A stretch of 64,000 nucleotides of DNA from Tepidibacillus_B infernus (GCF_048898065.1 NZ_JBLWFI010000001.1:620001-684000), one strand, 5' to 3'; positions 23,629 to 30,822 are shown, numbered from the stretch's first letter. The notes: a model not told the origin generated them from the sequence alone. Numbers and translations are program-made.

Positions 23629-23952
23629 TTATCGACATACTCCGTCTGATGTACAAAAACGATATCCTTCTATTGTTGATTGAGTTGTATTCCAAACTAA
23701 ATTCTTATCGACCTGGAATAACATTTGGCCACCAATATTTCCATAGCCCTTTATAGCACCTTCAGTACAATAATCACCTATAGCTCCACCAAAATGAGGC
23801 CAACCTTCACATAGGACACGTTCTCCACAATCACATCTGTACCAACCAACTAGAGTAGGAATTTCTTGTCCAGTATTAGCATCAACGGCAGAACAATCTC
23901 CTTTTGATATCATTCTGTGAATCCCGTATATTGGACATGGCGCAATTGACAT
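23629..23952 (-). CDS. Eight-cysteine small protein, paralogue 2
   Basis: A 107-residue paralogue of the protein at 19871-20203. Shared blocks are APCPIYG, GDCS-VDA, TGQEI, LVGWY-CDCGER, GWPHFGGA, DYCTEGAIKGYGN and FCTSDG-CR, with all eight cysteines kept. Differences concentrate in the stretch between the sixth and seventh cysteines. There is no signal peptide. It shares the promoter motif and folded leader with copy 1. I do not recognise a family; a metal-binding or disulfide-stabilised small protein is a guess. Confidence 0.75.
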   Translation of the reverse strand: MSIAPCPIYGIHRMISKGDCSAVDANTGQEIPTLVGWYRCDCGERVLCEGWPHFGGAIGDYCTEGAIKGYGNIGGQMLFQVDKNLVWNTTQSTIEGYRFCTSDGVCR

Positions 23953-23966
23953 TCAAAATCATCCTT

Positions 23967-24038
23967 TCTCTTTTTTATATTGAACAGAAGGGGGGCAAAG
24001 AGTAACGGTTCACCCCTAACCACACTCTTTGTTCTGTC
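23967..24038 (-). promoter_or_regulatory. Folded 5' leader of Cys-rich gene 2
   Basis: Same architecture as the leader at 20232: outer ACAGAA/TTCTGT, middle AAAGAGT/ACTCTTT, inner GGTT/AACC around the GGGGTG loop. Substitutions between the two copies preserve pairing through G-U wobbles. The ribosome site GAAAGGATG follows. Confidence 0.6.
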
Positions 24039-24039
24039 T

Positions 24040-24076
24040 ACTATAAAAAGGGGAACGAAAATCAAAAATAACAACC
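24040..24076 (-). promoter_or_regulatory. Island promoter, copy at Cys-rich gene 2
   Basis: Minus strand: GGTTGTTATTTTTG, CCCCTTTT and TATAGT (24045-24040), spaced as in the copies at 20291 and 25742. Confidence 0.6.
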
Positions 24077-24232
24077 ATAGGTTGTAAAAATTTAATAAAA
24101 ATCAATTAAAATTGCTTGTGAGTTTATTACGTATATTTAAATTACACTGGTTTAAATTAAAAATCGACTTACATGAATGGTCGGAGATCGCCATACTGAT
24201 TGAAAATTGGTTTACAGAACTTTCTTTATAAT

Positions 24233-24462
24233 AATGTCCATTATGACGTAATCAACGATAAACTAATAGCAACTGTTGGTGCACAGATTTCACCAATTAG
24301 ATTTATTGGAAAAATACGATTATAATGGTAAAATGTATAAGAACAAATCGATTAGGTTTGAATCCTTATCCAATTAGACTAGACTTAGAATAAGTTCCTC
24401 ATCTAACAATCAATAAAACTGGACATAAGATAATATGTGCCCAGTTTTTTTTTAATGGTCTT
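24233..24462 (+). repeat. 230-base direct repeat, copy 2
   Basis: Copy of 22679-22910 (see there), differing only in the poly-T length. Between the Cys-rich promoter and this repeat (24077-24232) I see only AT-rich DNA and a possible C-terminal remnant (LHEWSEIAILIENWF, plus strand). No terminal inverted repeats or obvious target duplications were found. Confidence 0.85.
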
Positions 24463-24570
24463 CTTCCAAAGCTTTGTAAATTGCATTTACAAAATCTAAC
24501 TTTCCTTCATACTCAGCAATATATGCATCATCATCAGGATTGATTATTTGATAAAATGTCCCTATGGAGA
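24452..24570 (-). pseudogene. C-terminal gene remnant, family unknown
   Basis: An open minus-strand frame ending INPDDDAYIAEYEGK ... YKALEEDH and a stop has protein-like composition but no start; its N-terminal side runs into the promoter/ribosome site of the plus-strand gene at 24581. The stop lies inside the repeat tail. It is likely the left-over 3' end of a deleted gene. Confidence 0.4.
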
Positions 24571-24580
24571 GGTGAATACT

Positions 24581-25009
24581 ATGAGTGAGAGAAAAATAGG
24601 CAAACGCATAAAATTTCTTATTTTACTTATTGCAATAGGTTCCTTAACGATTTATATCTTCTATATACAAGGAGTATTTGAGAAAATTTCGTTAGAGAAA
24701 CAAGAGACGGTTGAAACCAAAGTTGTAAGTAATGATGAACTTTACCAGATTAGGCGAAATCAATATGAATTATCTGATGAGGTAATGCTTAAGAAAACAA
24801 GAATTTGGTTAGCAAAAGAAATTCAAATAGGAGCATCCAGAATTGGCTTCAATTTTGATTTTATGACAGACCATCCTGAATACGATTTAATAGAAATTAG
24901 TTTTCCAACAACGAAATATATTGATGACGATCAAGTAATTAAGTTTTTTTCTGATAAAGGTGTAATTACGAAAGTTCATTCAGAGGAAGGGTGGATATTA
25001 ACGTACTAG
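24581..25009 (+). CDS. Single-pass membrane protein with the GVITKVHS C-terminal module
   Basis: A 142-residue protein: basic N-terminus (SERKIGKRIK), one membrane helix (about residues 10-30), then an outside domain. Its last 45 residues (EYDLIEISFP ... YIDD ... KGVITKVHSEEGW) match the end of the minus-strand protein at 25224-25682 (QYDLIEIKYP ... YIDV ... RGILTKVHSSSGW) and a remnant near 23020. So this is a small island-specific family with a conserved C-terminal module. ATG 24581 has GGAGAGGTG 7 bases upstream; an earlier in-frame start lacks a site. Function unknown. Confidence 0.65.
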   Translation: MSERKIGKRIKFLILLIAIGSLTIYIFYIQGVFEKISLEKQETVETKVVSNDELYQIRRNQYELSDEVMLKKTRIWLAKEIQIGASRIGFNFDFMTDHPEYDLIEISFPTTKYIDDDQVIKFFSDKGVITKVHSEEGWILTY

Positions 25010-25147
25010 TAAAAAAATAAAAAAACTTCAATTGAAGTCTTTTCGAAGACGTAGTCTAGTCCTTCTTTTAAGAAAGTTTTTTATGCCGATAGTTCAAGTT
25101 TAACCTTTTCTTTAATGCTTTAACGAAGTTAAACCTTCTTACGCGGT

Positions 25148-25188
25148 AAAAAAGGAATGCTTGGAATATATAGTAAGTATTCCTTTTT
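25148..25188. terminator. Bidirectional terminator
   Basis: AAAAAAGGAATGCTT pairs with AAGTATTCCTTTTT (one wobble). It lies between the convergent genes ending at 25009 and 25224. The rest of this 214-base gap is AT-rich and shows nothing else clear. Confidence 0.8.
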
Positions 25189-25223
25189 GAATATTCGTGA
25201 TAATTGCTAGGGTGGAAAATACA

Positions 25224-25682
25224 CTACATTACAATCCAACCACTAGATGAATGAACTTTTGTTAGTATGCCTCTACCTGTTACAAATTTAATATCCTCAC
25301 CTTCATCATTTACGTCAATATATTGTAGAAAAGGATATTTAATTTCAATTAAGTCATACTGTGGGTTATCGTACATGAAGTCATACATTTCGCCCAGCCA
25401 ACGTTCTCCGTCGGCACTAAGACTATTAAGAATATCTTTTTCACTAGGTACTAAACTTAACCCAAGAGCAACAGCAGATAATGCAACTTGTGCTGGTATA
25501 GGGAATCTTACAACAAAGAAAGTTAAAATAGAAGCAAAAAGGCTTAATCCTGATTCTAACTTATTACTGTCGGGATTAAGAATGCCATCAAGCATAATTT
25601 CTCTTTGAGCACGTTCGATTTTATACAAATCATCTTTTGAAACAATTACTGTGGAAGTTCCCTCTCGTGTGTTTGCTATAAT
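25224..25682 (-). CDS. Membrane protein with the GVITKVHS-type C-terminal module
   Basis: A 152-residue protein if it begins at the ATT at 25682, or 134 from TTG 25628. The perfect ribosome site AAGGAGATGA sits 7 bases before ATT-ATA-GCA, and no ATG/GTG is in frame nearby, so an ATT start is plausible. The middle carries two hydrophobic helices (LSLFASILTFFVV and VALSAVALGLSL). The C-terminal 45 residues match the module of the protein at 24581. The island promoter and an inverted-repeat leader lie upstream, placing it in the presumed SigO-like regulon. Confidence 0.65.
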   Translation of the reverse strand: MIANTREGTSTVIVSKDDLYKIERAQREIMLDGILNPDSNKLESGLSLFASILTFFVVRFPIPAQVALSAVALGLSLVPSEKDILNSLSADGERWLGEMYDFMYDNPQYDLIEIKYPFLQYIDVNDEGEDIKFVTGRGILTKVHSSSGWIVM

Positions 25683-25741
25683 AAATCATCTCCTTAAATT
25701 TATTATAGGACAAATTTTTAATCCGCGGAATTTTATGTCCT

Positions 25742-25778
25742 ATATTATAAAGGGGCTTTAAATTAAAATTTAACAACC
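25742..25778 (-). promoter_or_regulatory. Island promoter, copy at 25682 gene
   Basis: Minus strand: GGTTGTTAAATTTT, then CCCCTTTA and a TATAATAT -10, spaced as in the copies at 20291 and 24040. The transcript would begin with another inverted repeat (GGACA ... CCGCGG ... TGTCC, about 25704-25737). Confidence 0.6.
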
Positions 25779-25811
25779 TTTTAAAAAATTTTTACGTCTG
25801 GAGGTGGGGAA

Positions 25812-26291
25812 ATGTTTTTTATTGGGATCATTTCAATAATAATTTATGGCAGGTTATGCCGTAAGAGCGATCCGGAGAGTAAAGGTCGTGTTGAAGCTGT
25901 AGTCAAATACATGAAAAATAATTTTGCAAAGAATCGATACTATATGGATTTAAGAACATAGAACGAATCATTCTGGCAATGGCTTGAGAGGACTGGAAAT
26001 GCTAAAATTCATGGCACAATTAAAAAATACCGGCTGAAGTATTCAAAATTGAGCGGGAATACTTAAAGCCAGTACCTCAAAGATATAATATTCCTGACCC
26101 CATTTTATCGAGGACAGTAAGAAAAGACAATACGATCTGGTATGAAGGCAACCGCTATACAGTTCCTACCGGTACATACAAGCCAGGGCTTGAAGTAGCC
26201 ATAGAAGTATGTGACGGAAAGCTTTTGATCTATGACGTCATAGACCACAACCTGATTGCAGAGCATTCTATATCCCTTGAGAAGGGCAGAC
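25812..26291 (+). pseudogene. IS21-family transposase (IstA) remnant
   Basis: Translated pieces read CRKSDPESKGRVEAVVKYMK, then a TAG at 25959, then NESFWQWLERTGNAK ... HGTIKK, then a frameshift near 26025, then PAEVFKIEREYLKP ... SRTVRKDNTIWYEGNRYTVP and LLIYDVIDHNLIAEH. These are the C-terminal half of IstA transposases. The N-terminal half and the istB partner are absent, and the 3' end is cut at a poly-T. The first codons (ATG 25812, MFFIGIISIII, with GGAGGTGGGG upstream) look like the start of a different small membrane protein into which the fragment is fused. Confidence 0.82.
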
Positions 26292-26341
26292 TTTTTTTTT
26301 AATGGTCTTATGCCTCATTTTATAGGCGCATTATACATAAA
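26291..26341 (+). repeat. 51-base repeat, copy 2
   Basis: Matches 22891-22941 except for the length of the poly-T. It joins the IS21 remnant to the lipoprotein remnant at 26355. Confidence 0.8.
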
Positions 26342-26354
26342 AGGAGAGAAAGGT

Positions 26355-26408
26355 TTGAAAATAAGCTATGATTGGAGTGAGCATAACCTATTAAGAGAAA
26401 TTAACTAA
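26355..26408 (+). pseudogene. C-terminal remnant of the 23109-type lipoprotein
   Basis: Reads SEHNLLREIN and a stop; the gene at 23109 ends SEHSLLRGINK. A ribosome-site-like AAGGAGAGAAAGG stands before a TTG, so an 17-residue peptide could be made, but this is most likely debris from a duplicated copy. Confidence 0.55.
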
Positions 26409-26427
26409 TAAAAAAACATATTCTTTT

Positions 26428-26458
26428 AGATCATTTCTTTATAGGAATGGTCTTTTTT
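26428..26458 (+). terminator. Terminator at island right edge
   Basis: AGATCATT pairs with AATGGTCT (one wobble), followed by TTTTTT. From here to 26559 the sequence is AT-rich promoter-like DNA for the mutase operon. Confidence 0.65.
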
Positions 26459-26559
26459 ATTTAATAGTAGAAAAAATTAGAAGGAAATATATAATAAATA
26501 TTGAATATAAATAATATTATTATTTTTTAGAAAAATCTAAATTGTCTGGAGGGGGAGTA

Positions 26560-28212
26560 ATGGGGGAGGTACTACACTCTGATCCATTTCAAAAATGGAA
26601 AGAAAAAACGGAAGAATCGTTGCAAAAATTTCCTGAAAGAAAAAAGGTGTTTGAAACAAGCTCTAAGATTGAACAAGACCGGTTATATGTGCCTGAGGAG
26701 ATTAATCAATCTTATATAGAAAAACTTGGTTTTCCAGGGGAGTATCCTTATACACGAGGAATCCAACCAACGATGTATCGTGGCAAACTGTGGACGATGA
26801 GGCAATATGCTGGTTTCTCTTCTGCTGAAGAATCAAATAAACGATATAAATATCTGCTAGAACAGGGGCAAACAGGCTTAAGCATTGCCTTTGACTTACC
26901 TACACAAATTGGTTTTGATTCTGATGATCCTTATGCAAAAGGTGAGGTTGGAAAAGTAGGCGTTGCGATCGATTCCTTGCAAGATATGGAAATTTTGTTT
27001 CAGGACATTCCACTAGACAAAGTCAGCACTTCAATGACGATCAATTCTACAGCGGCTATTTTATTAGCTATGTATATCGCTGTAGCAGAAAAACAAGGTG
27101 TTTCACCAAATCAATTAACGGGTACGATTCAAAACGACATTCTTAAAGAATATATAGCCCGAGGAACATATATTTTCCCGCCGAAACCGTCGATGCGCCT
27201 AATTACAGATATTTTTCAATATTGTTCAATTCATTTACCAAAATGGAACACCATTAGTATCAGTGGTTATCATATTCGTGAAGCTGGCTCTACTGCTGTT
27301 CAAGAATTAGCTTTTACTTTGGCAAATGCGATAGCTTATGTAGAAAGTGCTTTAGTAGTTGGCCTACAAATTGATGATTTTGCTCCAAGACTTGCTTTTT
27401 TCTTTAATGCTCATAACCATTTTTTTGAAGAAATTGCTAAGTTTAGAGCTGCTCGGAGAATTTGGGCAAGAATCATGAAAAATCGTTTTCATGCTCAAAA
27501 TCCTAAGTCATTACAACTACGTTTTCATACGCAAACAGCTGGCTCCACTTTAACAGCACAACAGCCGGAAAACAATATTATACGTGTTACCTTGCAAGCC
27601 TTAGCTGCAGTTCTTGGTGGAACGCAAAGTTTGCATACCAATTCAAGAGACGAAGCACTGGCCTTGCCAACTGAGGAATCAGCACGTATTGCTCTTCGAA
27701 CACAGCAAATTATTGGTTATGAATCTGGGGTTACAGATACGGTTGATCCTTTAGGGGGATCTTATTATATTGAGGCTTTAACGGATTCCCTTGAAAAAGA
27801 GGTGGAAGCTTACTTACAAAAAATCGATGAAATGGGCGGAGCTGTTGCAGCGATTGAACAAGGGTATATCCAAAGGGAAATTCATAAAGCTGCTTACGAG
27901 TACCAACAAGGAATTGAAAATCAGGATATTAAAATCGTTGGCTTAAACACCTTTCAAATTGAAGATGATACAAAACCAGAAATTTATCGTGTCGACCCTT
28001 CGATAGCCAAGATTCAAGAACAGAAATTAAAAGAGCTTAGAAGTCAAAGAAACCAAGCGTTAGTAGAAACTAGTTTAAATCATTTGCAGCAAGCTGCAAA
28101 AACAGAGGCAAACTTAATGCCATATATTTTGGATGCAGTAAAAGCATATGCAACGATTGGTGAAATTACAAATGTATTAAGAGATGTGTTTGGTACTTAT
28201 CAATCGCACTAA
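26560..28212 (+). CDS. Methylmalonyl-CoA mutase large (catalytic) subunit
   Basis: A 550-residue acyl-CoA mutase large subunit. Typical blocks are YPYTRGIQPTMYRG near the N-terminus, LSIAFDLPTQ, SMTINSTA and the middle TQTAGSTLTAQQPENN. It rearranges succinyl-CoA and methylmalonyl-CoA using adenosylcobalamin bound by a separate small subunit, encoded next. ATG 26560 follows GGAGGGGG; the frame upstream has no good start. It opens a compact operon with the small subunit/epimerase and a carboxyltransferase, for propionyl-CoA interconversion. Propionyl-CoA arises from valine and isoleucine, which ties it to the bkd/vor locus. Related mutases (isobutyryl- or ethylmalonyl-CoA) cannot be excluded. 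Confidence 0.88.
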   Translation: MGEVLHSDPFQKWKEKTEESLQKFPERKKVFETSSKIEQDRLYVPEEINQSYIEKLGFPGEYPYTRGIQPTMYRGKLWTMRQYAGFSSAEESNKRYKYLLEQGQTGLSIAFDLPTQIGFDSDDPYAKGEVGKVGVAIDSLQDMEILFQDIPLDKVSTSMTINSTAAILLAMYIAVAEKQGVSPNQLTGTIQNDILKEYIARGTYIFPPKPSMRLITDIFQYCSIHLPKWNTISISGYHIREAGSTAVQELAFTLANAIAYVESALVVGLQIDDFAPRLAFFFNAHNHFFEEIAKFRAARRIWARIMKNRFHAQNPKSLQLRFHTQTAGSTLTAQQPENNIIRVTLQALAAVLGGTQSLHTNSRDEALALPTEESARIALRTQQIIGYESGVTDTVDPLGGSYYIEALTDSLEKEVEAYLQKIDEMGGAVAAIEQGYIQREIHKAAYEYQQGIENQDIKIVGLNTFQIEDDTKPEIYRVDPSIAKIQEQKLKELRSQRNQALVETSLNHLQQAAKTEANLMPYILDAVKAYATIGEITNVLRDVFGTYQSH

Positions 28213-28227
28213 ATGGGGGGAGAAAAA

Positions 28228-29040
28228 ATGAGTAAGCCAATTCGGGTTCTTATTGCAAAGCCTGGATTAGATGGACATGATCGTGGGGCATTAGTTGTGG
28301 CACAGGGGTTACGGGATGAAGGGATGGAAGTCATTTATTCTGGATTAAGGCAAACTCCAGCACAAATCGTTTCCACCGCCATTCAAGAAGATGTCGATTG
28401 TATTGGTTTATCCATTCTATCAGGAGCTCATAACGAGCTGTTCCCTGAAGTAACTAGTCTGCTCAAACAAAATCAAGCAGAAGATATTTTTGTAATTGGT
28501 GGAGGCGTTATTCCTGAGGAGGACATTCCTTACTTGTTAGAGCAAGGGATTAAAAGTGTTTTTACACCGGGAACACCAATCAAAGAGATTGCACAATGCA
28601 TTAGAGAAAATGTAGGGTTCAAGCAACAGAAAAAAATTCAAATTAATAAAATAGATCATATTGGTATTGCTGTAAATAATCTAGATTCTACTATTCACTT
28701 ATTTAAAGATGTTTTAGGTTTGAAAATGGTGGGAACTGAAGAAGTTCCTTCTGAAGGAGTCAAGGTCGCATTCTTTGAAATTGGTAATCTTCATTTAGAA
28801 TTGTTAGAAGCGACTCATTCAGATAGTCCAATCTATAAATATATAGAGAAAAAAGGTGAAGGCATTCACCATTTGGCCTTTGAGGTGGATCAGATTACTG
28901 AACAATTTGCTACATTAAACCAGCTAGGTATTCCTTCATTGCAAAATGAGCCGAAACTCGGTGCCCATGATAGAAAGGTAGGATTTATCCATCCAAAAGC
29001 AACATCTAAAGTGCTTATTGAATTGTGTGAAAAGGAGTAA
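28228..29040 (+). CDS. Fused B12-binding mutase subunit and methylmalonyl-CoA epimerase
   Basis: One 270-residue chain joins two proteins that are usually separate. Residues 1-130 are a cobalamin-binding domain with the signature D15-x-H17-x-x-G20 (GLDGHDRG), LSILSG and VIGGG. Residues 140-270 are a vicinal-oxygen-chelate epimerase: KIDHIGIAVNNLD (metal His144), FEIGNLHLELLE, GIHHLAFEV and a terminal LIELCE with metal Glu. A short linker (KQQKKIQI) connects them and no stop or frameshift intervenes. The fusion would put the B12 subunit and the epimerase that feeds its substrate in one complex. ATG 28228 with GGGGGG upstream is preferred over 28213. Confidence 0.88.
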   Translation: MSKPIRVLIAKPGLDGHDRGALVVAQGLRDEGMEVIYSGLRQTPAQIVSTAIQEDVDCIGLSILSGAHNELFPEVTSLLKQNQAEDIFVIGGGVIPEEDIPYLLEQGIKSVFTPGTPIKEIAQCIRENVGFKQQKKIQINKIDHIGIAVNNLDSTIHLFKDVLGLKMVGTEEVPSEGVKVAFFEIGNLHLELLEATHSDSPIYKYIEKKGEGIHHLAFEVDQITEQFATLNQLGIPSLQNEPKLGAHDRKVGFIHPKATSKVLIELCEKE

Positions 29041-29052
29041 GGGGGAGGAACA

Positions 29053-30594
29053 ATGTTAAATAAAATAGAAGAATTGGATGTAAGAAAAAGAAAAGTAGAA
29101 TTAGGTGGCGGAGAAAAAAGAATTGAGTCTCAACATGCTAAAGGCAAGTTAACGGCAAGAGAACGAATTTCCATTTTATTAGATGAAGATTCTTTTGTAG
29201 AATTAAACCCTTTTATTGAACATCGTGGCACACATTTTGGGCTGGATAAATTAGAAGCGCCAGGAGAAGGCGTGGTAACAGGGTATGGTAAAGTTCATGG
29301 TCGTGGAGTTTATGTATTTGCTCAAGACTTTACTGTATTTGGCGGTGCTTTAGGGGAAATGCATTCAAAAAAGATCACCAATATCATGGATTTAGCTGCT
29401 AAAAATGGTTGTCCTGTCATTGGGCTTAATGATTCAGGTGGGGCTAGAATTCAAGAAGGGGTTGTTTCCTTAGATGCATATGGACAGATCTTCTATCGAA
29501 ACTCCATTTATTCAGGTGTTATTCCTCAAATATCGGTCATCATGGGGCCAAGTGCTGGTGGTGCCGTTTATTCACCAGCAATTACTGACTTTGTCTTTAT
29601 GGTTGAAAAAACAAGCCAAATGTTTATTACTGGGCCAAAAGTGATCGAAACGGTTACAGGTGAAAAAATCACTTCTGAAGAATTAGGAGGTGCAAGGGTT
29701 CATTCTACAATAAGTGGGAATGCTCATTTTACCTCACCCTCAGAACCTGAAGTACTAGAAAGTGTAAGAAGATTACTTAGCTTCCTACCACAAAATAATT
29801 TAGAAGATCCACCAAGAGTTTATGCAAAAGAGGACGATGGATGGTGTGAAGAATTGTTAGATGTGGTTCCAATAGAAGGAACGAAAGTCTATGATATACG
29901 CAATGTCATTCATTTAATTGTAGATGAAGGTGACTTTATGGAAGTCCATGAGAACTTTGCCAAAAATATCGTTGTTGGCTTTGCACGCATAGCTGGGCAA
30001 AGTGTTGGCATTGTAGCGAATCAGCCAAAAATGATGGCTGGTGGGCTAGATATTGACTCTTCAGATAAATTATCAAGATTTGTGCGGTTTTGTGATGCAT
30101 TTAACATCCCTATTATTACATTAGTCGATGTCACTGGATTTTTCCCAGGCGTTATGCAGGAACATCGGGGAATTATTCGTCATGGTGCAAAGATTTTATA
30201 TGCTTATTCAGAAGCAACCGTACCTAAGATTACAGTAATTGTACGTAAAGCCTTTGGTGGAGCCTATGTAGCACTAAATAGTAAATCTATCGGTGCAGAT
30301 TTGGTTTATAGTTGGCCAAATGCAGAGATTGCCGTGATGGGGCCAGAAGGGGCGGCAAACATTATCTTTAGTAAAGAAATTAATGAGAGTGAGGACCCTC
30401 TCACAACAAGAGCACAAAAAATTGCCGAATATCGAGAAAAATTTGCCAATCCTTATGTGGCGGCATCAATGGGAATGGTTGATGACGTGATCGACCCAAG
30501 AGCAACGAGGAAAATATTAAAGCAATCTTTAGAGATGTTAAAGAATAAGCGGGAAACAAGACCTCCTAAAAAACATGGAAATATTCCATTATAA
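29053..30594 (+). CDS. Acyl-CoA carboxylase carboxyltransferase (MmdA/PccB type)
   Basis: A 513-residue biotin-dependent carboxyltransferase. Both crotonase-like halves are present: the N-terminal part with GLNDSGGARIQEGV and GPSAGGAVYSPA, and the C-terminal part with DVTGFFPG, KAFGGAYVA and MGPEGAA. It moves CO2 between biotin and propionyl/methylmalonyl-CoA, either as propionyl-CoA carboxylase beta or as methylmalonyl-CoA decarboxylase alpha. No biotin carrier, biotin carboxylase or sodium-pump membrane subunit is in the window, so the direction is open. It starts 12 bases after the fusion gene. Confidence 0.88.
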   Translation: MLNKIEELDVRKRKVELGGGEKRIESQHAKGKLTARERISILLDEDSFVELNPFIEHRGTHFGLDKLEAPGEGVVTGYGKVHGRGVYVFAQDFTVFGGALGEMHSKKITNIMDLAAKNGCPVIGLNDSGGARIQEGVVSLDAYGQIFYRNSIYSGVIPQISVIMGPSAGGAVYSPAITDFVFMVEKTSQMFITGPKVIETVTGEKITSEELGGARVHSTISGNAHFTSPSEPEVLESVRRLLSFLPQNNLEDPPRVYAKEDDGWCEELLDVVPIEGTKVYDIRNVIHLIVDEGDFMEVHENFAKNIVVGFARIAGQSVGIVANQPKMMAGGLDIDSSDKLSRFVRFCDAFNIPIITLVDVTGFFPGVMQEHRGIIRHGAKILYAYSEATVPKITVIVRKAFGGAYVALNSKSIGADLVYSWPNAEIAVMGPEGAANIIFSKEINESEDPLTTRAQKIAEYREKFANPYVAASMGMVDDVIDPRATRKILKQSLEMLKNKRETRPPKKHGNIPL

Positions 30595-30608
30595 AGGTGG
30601 TGAAATTG

Positions 30609-30803
30609 ATGAGAAACAAAACAAATAAAAGTTTATATCCAACCACAATGTTTATAACTGGGCCAAGAGATCAATCAACATGGAGAACACATAGTAGGCA
30701 TCAACACCTACAAGAACGGAAAATGCTTTTTCAGAATGAAATCGTTAGACCACAATGGTTTTTAAAACACCTCCATGATAAAATGATAGGGATGAGAAGT
30801 TAA
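30609..30803 (+). CDS. Small basic protein of unknown function
   Basis: A 64-residue protein rich in Lys, Arg, His, Thr and Gln with no membrane segment and no family I recognise. It starts at ATG 30609 (AAAGGTGGTG upstream) only 14 bases after the carboxyltransferase, so it is in the same operon. It occupies the place where some clusters encode a biotin carrier or small decarboxylase subunit, but it has no biotin MKM motif. Confidence 0.55.
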   Translation: MRNKTNKSLYPTTMFITGPRDQSTWRTHSRHQHLQERKMLFQNEIVRPQWFLKHLHDKMIGMRS

Positions 30804-30822
30804 ATTTTATCTTTGGAGGGAA

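Noticed and set aside
22679..24462. The 230-base repeats as a CRISPR array or classical MITE
   Set aside because: There are only two distant copies, no spacers, no terminal inverted repeats and no clear target duplications.
18000..26560. Prophage or integrative element with an integrase
   Set aside because: No integrase, terminase, capsid or attachment repeats were seen. The only tyrosine recombinase, at 38345, is housekeeping XerD.
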